Assembly: GCA_025056955.1 (NCBI GenBank)
Contig: JANWYL010000006.1
Location: 1-26,148 of the forward strand
Reading direction: 5' to 3'
DNA from: Sandaracinaceae bacterium
GTDB lineage: Bacteria > Myxococcota_A > Polyangia > Polyangiales > Sandaracinaceae
Length of the DNA: 26,148 nt
Every line of letters starts with the position of its first letter. Position 1 is the stretch's first letter. Both the position numbers and the translations under genes were made by a program. Below, one piece after another: positions 22,598 through 26,148 of the stretch. The notes below the pieces were generated by a model, which was not told the DNA's origin, did not search any database, and saw only the letters and a list, made by a program, of their open reading frames with translations.

Positions 22598-23041
22598 ATG
22601 GCTTTCTTACCTCCCCCTATCCAGTTTCTTCCTTTTCGTGGACCCCGCGGTGAAGCGAAAGCCCAAGAACTTGCACCCGGCGTTTTCTATTGCTGGGCCT
22701 CAGGCCATATCGACCTTGGCATGTTTCGATATTTCACCCACTCCTTCGACCAAGTCGTCCAACGCACAAGCCCAGTTGAATCCTTCTACGACTGGCGTGA
22801 CATATCGGGGTACGACCCAGAAGTTCGGGAGGCCCATGGCGTTTGGACGCGAAAGATGCGCAAGCACATCGCGCGCTCCCACATCTTATTTCGTTCTCCA
22901 CAAGTGGCAATGGCACTGGCTGTGGCAAGGCTCAAACTTCCGTATCTTGAGTTTTATACCGATTTTGACCTTTTTGAGGAAAGAAAAAGGGAGGTGCTCC
23001 GCGAACGCGGAATCGCCATTTTACCGAAACTTGGTAAATAG
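22598..23041 (+). CDS. Tandem paralogue 2 of 3, unnamed small alpha/beta protein
   Basis: This is a 147-residue protein and the most diverged of the three. It keeps the family signature: PFRGPRGEAKAQELAPGVFYCWASGHIDL, TSPVESFYDWRDISGYDPEVREAH, RSHILFRSPQVAMALAVARLKLPYLEFYTDFDLFEERKREVL. The C-terminus differs from the others (RERGIAILPKLGK). Start at the ATG 22598 is set by alignment with the paralogues. The frame is open back to 22394, but that part shows no similarity and contains a short tandem repeat. The nearest purine-rich site (AAGAAAGG) is about 20 bases upstream, so the start is not proved. No signal peptide is present. Paralogue 3 follows after a 29-bp gap, so the two are probably co-transcribed. 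Confidence 0.76.
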   Translation: MAFLPPPIQFLPFRGPRGEAKAQELAPGVFYCWASGHIDLGMFRYFTHSFDQVVQRTSPVESFYDWRDISGYDPEVREAHGVWTRKMRKHIARSHILFRSPQVAMALAVARLKLPYLEFYTDFDLFEERKREVLRERGIAILPKLGK

Positions 23042-23070
23042 CGTTCTATTCTTGAGGAAAGGTGGTTCGC

Positions 23071-23505
23071 TTGCTGGATTCGTCACTTAAGCACTATCCA
23101 ATGTGGTTTGAACCCTTCCAAGGGGCGAGGGCAAGCGCCAAGGCCTACTCCCCTGCACCAGGGATTTTGTGCACTTGGGCCTCTGGTTATGGAGAGCTGG
23201 AGCTTGTCAACTACCTCATTGAACACTTCGAGCGGGTTGCCAATCAACGCAGCCCGGTTGAAACCTTCCACGACTGGCGCGGGCTTCGCGGCTATGACCA
23301 AGGAGCCAGGGAAGCCTATGCAAAATGGGCTGAAAACAATCGGCGCCATTTTTTAAAGTCACACATACTCGTGGAGTCGCCCTTGGTCTCAATGGCCCTT
23401 TCTGTGGCCAGGCTCAAGTTTGATCACCTGGTCCCCTATACCGACGAAAAAGCCTTCGAAAAGCAAAAGCAAGAAGCGAATTGGAGGGCTCTAAGGCTTC
23501 GCTGA
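23071..23505 (+). CDS. Tandem paralogue 3 of 3, unnamed small alpha/beta protein
   Basis: This is a 144-residue protein (from TTG 23071), close to paralogue 2 in its first half (PGILCTWASGYGELELVNYLIEHF) and to paralogue 1 at the end (EPYTD/VPYTDEKAFEKQKQEANWRALRLR). The signature RSPVETFHDWRGLRGYDQGAREAY...KSHILVESPLVSMALSVARLKF is intact. The start is uncertain. GTG 23062 lies very close to GAGGAAA. TTG 23071 has AGGTGG five bases upstream and gives a length equal to the others. ATG 23101 would cut the conserved N-terminus. The gene converges on the helical lipoprotein, with 15 bp between the stops. Function is unknown. Confidence 0.76.
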   Translation: MLDSSLKHYPMWFEPFQGARASAKAYSPAPGILCTWASGYGELELVNYLIEHFERVANQRSPVETFHDWRGLRGYDQGAREAYAKWAENNRRHFLKSHILVESPLVSMALSVARLKFDHLVPYTDEKAFEKQKQEANWRALRLR

Positions 23506-23520
23506 AACCAATCCAAGCCC

Positions 23521-24162
23521 TCACTCGGGATCGTGGATGACAATGGGCTCGCTCGCTTCTGGGTGTGAAAGGATTTCTTCCGATTCTCCAAAGTCCTCAG
23601 GATCTGGGCCAGCCTTTCCCTCCGCGTTTTGGGGCACGTTCAAGGGTTGGAACACTCTCTTAGGGAGCTCGCGCTTGCTCTTCCGCCCAAGCATTTTATC
23701 GATTTCCCTGTAGAATGAAGCGATTTCGAGCTCAACCCGCGTATGCTCATGCAGTGCCTCAACCCACTTGGCCTCCCCTTCTTCCATTCCAAGCCCCTCC
23801 TCCAGTGCCCTCCTCATCGCTTCGAGGGTGCGGTGGCGTAACTTAAGAAGCCTCAAGAAGCGCTCCCTGAGGCGCCTTGCCTCCAAGGTCTCAAAGCGCA
23901 TTGCGGCAATCTCATCAGCCCACCGCTTGGTTGCTGGAATGGCACCGTTCTCCAAAATCTGAGAAGCGAGCACTGGACGCTCTTCTTCAATGGCCTGATC
24001 GACATCCTGCAGAAAAGGCCACGCCGGATCTCGATCGAGTTGATGGGCAAAAGCCTGGACCTCCGCCTGCACCGAAACACCTTTACCCTCTCCCCGAGAG
24101 CAGCCACAAGCGATGACCAAGCACACCCACGATTGCCACCCGGTTTTGAGCACTGGCTTCAC
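23521..24162 (-). CDS. Helical lipoprotein of unknown function
   Basis: This is a 213-residue protein that I do not recognise. Starting at the GTG 24162 it has a short basic segment, a hydrophobic stretch (WQSWVCLVIACGC) and a lipobox-like VIAC with candidate lipid cysteines at 19 or 21. The protein is therefore probably membrane-anchored in the periplasm. The mature part is almost entirely charged helix (QAIEEERPVLASQILE, RFETLEARRLRERFLRLLKLRHRTLEAMRRALEEGLG, WVEALHEHTRVELEIASFYREIDKMLGRK) and could form a coiled coil. An acidic Pro/Glu-rich tail follows. The GTG at 24153, with GGGGG eight bases upstream, is an equally good start. It begins about ten bases after the hydrolase stop, so the two genes look like one transcript. 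Confidence 0.72.
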   Translation of the reverse strand: MKPVLKTGWQSWVCLVIACGCSRGEGKGVSVQAEVQAFAHQLDRDPAWPFLQDVDQAIEEERPVLASQILENGAIPATKRWADEIAAMRFETLEARRLRERFLRLLKLRHRTLEAMRRALEEGLGMEEGEAKWVEALHEHTRVELEIASFYREIDKMLGRKSKRELPKRVFQPLNVPQNAEGKAGPDPEDFGESEEILSHPEASEPIVIHDPE

Positions 24163-24172
24163 CCCCGTCAAC

Positions 24173-25078
24173 CTAGGCCTCGACTTCCCAACCACCTCCC
24201 TCTTCACCCAATTGATGCTCCCTCCAAAACTCCACAATGCGCTGAGCAATAAAGTGAGGGTACTCAATTGCCAAGTAATGGGTCCCTTGGGGCACAACGA
24301 CGAGCTTCGCCCGCCGAAGGCGCCGCACCATCCGGGCGATGGCACGCTTTGGAGTGAGCCGATCTCTCCCACCTGCAAACACAAGAACAGGTACATCGAT
24401 GCGGTCAAGCACGTCATGTGCATCATGTCGGGCCAACTCCTTAAGAGTCTGTGCGTAGGCGCGAAGATCGAGCTCTTCAAAAAAAGCGATAAGCCGTGAG
24501 GCCAAGGCCCTGTCAATGGTTGGAGAAGCCAAGCCGAGGGCAATCGCAACATCCACCATGTGACTGGAAGGTGCAAGCAGGTGAATCACCTTTTCCAAAG
24601 GCCAAGGAAAGGTTTCCACACCTTTGAGCAATCCCAAGGTGGAAAAAGCCACCCACTTGCCACCCTCTACCCATCGCAGTGGACTTCCCGCAACACCATT
24701 CAAAAAAACCATTGATCGAACCCGCTGAGGTACGTAACGGAAAATTTCAAGCGCCACTTGCACACCCATCGACCACCCCCAAACATCTGCCCTTCTGATC
24801 CCCTCTGCATTCATCACTGCAATCCCATCCATTGCATGGGTTGCAACACTCAAGGAGGAAGAAGGAGGAGCCCCCCGAAGCAACCCTCTATAATCCCAAG
24901 TGATCAACCGATGGGTTGTTTCAAAGCGACGCAAAAGATGAGACCAAGCGCGTACGTTTCCCCCAAGCCCATTCGCGATCAATACTGGAGTTCCCTTTCC
25001 AACCATATGGTAAGTGATTTCATAACCATCGTAAGAGAGTATCCGCTTTTCTTGAAAATCGAAATCAAAAGAAGCCAT
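24173..25078 (-). CDS. Alpha/beta hydrolase
   Basis: This is a 301-residue alpha/beta-hydrolase-fold enzyme of unknown substrate. The order of motifs is typical: oxyanion region NGLGG (36-40), WDYRGLLRG (61-69), nucleophile elbow GWSMGVQ (Ser103), acid in FAGGRDRLTP (Asp239) and His267 in PQGTHYLAIEYP. A long insertion of about 100 residues between strands forms a lid (LRWVEGGKWVAFSTLGLLKGVETFPWP...). No signal peptide is visible. The ATG at 25078 has AGAGA about eight bases upstream and begins at the fold. The frame is open to 25375, but that stretch overlaps the divergent export gene and is not supported. The gene is followed by a lipoprotein gene and is divergent from the Wza-like gene. 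Confidence 0.88.
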   Translation of the reverse strand: MASFDFDFQEKRILSYDGYEITYHMVGKGTPVLIANGLGGNVRAWSHLLRRFETTHRLITWDYRGLLRGAPPSSSLSVATHAMDGIAVMNAEGIRRADVWGWSMGVQVALEIFRYVPQRVRSMVFLNGVAGSPLRWVEGGKWVAFSTLGLLKGVETFPWPLEKVIHLLAPSSHMVDVAIALGLASPTIDRALASRLIAFFEELDLRAYAQTLKELARHDAHDVLDRIDVPVLVFAGGRDRLTPKRAIARMVRRLRRAKLVVVPQGTHYLAIEYPHFIAQRIVEFWREHQLGEEGGGWEVEA

Positions 25079-25199
25079 GGAAGCATTCTCTAGTCCATTG
25101 ATTATGGAGTTGTACCTTGTCCCTCTATCCTTGCCTTTGATTCCTGTGATTAGCGTTTGCATGCATCCTAACAAGGAATTAACGCCAAACGCAGAACAG

Positions 25200-26148
25200 A
25201 TGAGAAGCCACAAAATCGACATTAAGATTGACATTTCGTTTTTGATCGTTTTGATCGTTTTGGCAATTCTGGAAATGGCTTGTGGACCAGCCCTCCCCCG
25301 TGCCCCAACACTCCCTGGCCCAAGCGATTTGCTGACAGAATCCGTTCCAGAGCCCACTGGCATCGAAGAAGACACTCCTCCTCCTTTGGCCCTCTATCCA
25401 GGTGATGTGGTGACCCTTGTCCTCGATTCAGCTGAGCGAGACGAAAGGAGAGGTCTGATCGTGGACGACCGGGGGATGCTGAACGTTCCCTTGGCAGGAC
25501 CCATCCAAGTCGGTGGCATCCCCATCAGCGAAGCCGAACAACGGATCGAAACAGCGTTGAGGCGCTTTGATCGCGCAATCCGGGTAAGCCTTGTGATCGA
25601 TCAACCAAACGGCCATTTGGCAACAGTTCTCGGTGCAGTCCAAAATCCGGGTCGCTATCTCGTCCACCCGGGAATGCGGGTTACGGATTTGCTGGCTGCA
25701 GCAGGGGGGCCACAAAGGGGAGAAGAACAAGCCCTTGGCCTTGATGGTGCAGATCTGGCCGGCGCCCGTTTGGTTCGAAACGGCGAGGCTTTGCCGATCT
25801 CCTTGCCACTCGCTTTGAAAGGAGATCCAAAGCACAACATCCGCGTGCGCGCTGGAGACATGCTCTACGTCCCCGCGGAAACCAGGCGAGTGGTCTCGGT
25901 GGTTGGAGAAGTGAGAGAACCCCAAGTCATGCCATATCGGCCAGGTCTTCGCCTCAGCCAAGCGGTCGCCATTGCTGGCGGCTTTACCAGGGACGCCAAC
26001 ACAAGCGACGTCCGCATCATTCGGGGAAGCGCTGATCGCGTCCAGGCTTATCGGGCAAGCCTCTCAAGCACCCTCGATGGCAACAACGACGTGGTGCTTG
26101 CTCCAGGCGATGTGGTTCACGTTTCAAGCGCTTCACATGCTGATTTGC
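25200..26148 (+). CDS. Wza-like polysaccharide export lipoprotein (3' partial)
   Basis: This is the N-terminal 316 residues of an outer-membrane polysaccharide export protein (OPX/Wza family), cut by the window end. From the ATG at 25200 it has a basic N-terminus, the hydrophobic core ISFLIVLIVLAILE and a lipobox EMAC (Cys28). A Pro-rich linker follows, then the poly-export domain (YPGDVVTLVLDSAERDERRG..., NVPLAGPIQVGGIPISEAEQRIETALRRF, IRVSLVID). Next are two SLBB-type domains: ATVLGAVQNPGRYLVHPGMRVTDLLAAAGG and SVVGEVREPQVMPYRPGLRLSQAVAIAGGF. The family forms the octameric channel for capsule or exopolysaccharide export. An ATG at 25161 is in frame but gives a poorer signal peptide. No strong ribosome site is seen. 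A synthesis or export cluster probably continues to the right. Confidence 0.9.
   Translation, partial: MRSHKIDIKIDISFLIVLIVLAILEMACGPALPRAPTLPGPSDLLTESVPEPTGIEEDTPPPLALYPGDVVTLVLDSAERDERRGLIVDDRGMLNVPLAGPIQVGGIPISEAEQRIETALRRFDRAIRVSLVIDQPNGHLATVLGAVQNPGRYLVHPGMRVTDLLAAAGGPQRGEEQALGLDGADLAGARLVRNGEALPISLPLALKGDPKHNIRVRAGDMLYVPAETRRVVSVVGEVREPQVMPYRPGLRLSQAVAIAGGFTRDANTSDVRIIRGSADRVQAYRASLSSTLDGNNDVVLAPGDVVHVSSASHADL
25244..25261 (+). repeat. 9-bp tandem duplication in a signal-peptide core
   Basis: GATCGTTTT occurs twice without a gap (25244-25252, 25253-25261). In the reading frame it produces the LIV-LIV-L stretch in the hydrophobic core of the Wza-like signal peptide. Confidence 0.9.

Noticed and set aside
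24163..24576. N-terminal extension of the helical lipoprotein frame
   Set aside because: It lies antiparallel in frame within the hydrolase coding region on the same strand and shows no coding character. A lipoprotein signal begins at about 24162.
25079..25375. N-terminal extension of the alpha/beta hydrolase to 25375
   Set aside because: It would overlap the divergent Wza-like gene by about 175 bp and precede the fold with Ser/Gly-rich sequence. The ATG at 25078 fits better.

Overview
The window looks like the end of a short-read contig from a member of the Myxococcota (delta-proteobacterial lineage) with moderate GC. The evidence is a secreted protein with Myxococcus-type cysteine-rich (DUF4215) repeats and a MYXO-CTERM sorting tail at the left edge. 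It is supported by several lipoproteins, a TonB-like protein with a long proline-rich linker, and a signal-peptide/multi-TM hypothetical protein of a kind I associate with myxobacteria. I see no tRNA, rRNA, CRISPR array, transposase, integrase or phage gene, so the region reads as chromosomal core and lineage-specific genes. The first ~84 bases carry a near-match to the Illumina TruSeq Read 1 adapter and should not be trusted.

Layout. (1) 85-822 (+): truncated MYXO-CTERM protein, ending one base from the stop of the next, convergent gene. (2) 824-11889 (-): a ten-gene co-directional block. In transcription order it holds a lysozyme-like lipoprotein, a 2[4Fe-4S] ferredoxin, branched-chain 2-oxoacid dehydrogenase E1-alpha, dihydrolipoyl dehydrogenase (E3), MlaC, a DUF507 protein, YicC, methylmalonyl-CoA mutase small and large subunits, and the MeaB chaperone GTPase. 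The metabolic theme is oxidation of branched-chain amino acids and propionyl-CoA: 2-oxoacid dehydrogenase produces acyl-CoAs, and B12-dependent mutase with MeaB turns methylmalonyl-CoA into succinyl-CoA. (3) 12103-17492 (+): OPT-family transporter, glycerol kinase, UPF0158 protein, SurA-N-like periplasmic protein, RimI-like acetyltransferase. (4) 17443-17730 (-): small membrane protein. (5) 17839-21083 (+): 2-Cys peroxiredoxin, TonB/AgmX-like protein, 2-amino-3-ketobutyrate CoA ligase. (6) 21063-21813 (-): membrane protein that appears split by a frameshift. (7) 21910-23505 (+): three tandem paralogues of a ~145-residue protein I cannot firmly name (possibly STAS/SpoIIAA-like). (8) 23521-25078 (-): alpha/beta hydrolase followed by a helical lipoprotein. 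(9) 25200 to the window end (+): Wza-like polysaccharide-export lipoprotein, cut by the window edge.

The least explained part is the paralogue triplet at 21.9-23.5 kb with its neighbours (the frameshifted membrane protein and the hydrolase/lipoprotein pair). Other points worth a look are a glycerol kinase that has lost its family signature, a perfect palindrome between divergent genes at 12.0 kb, an unusually short mutase small subunit, and three short perfect tandem duplications (15, 15 and 9 bp). No gene-free stretch exceeds about 260 bp. The longest gaps are 22342-22597, 11890-12102 and 18436-18647.
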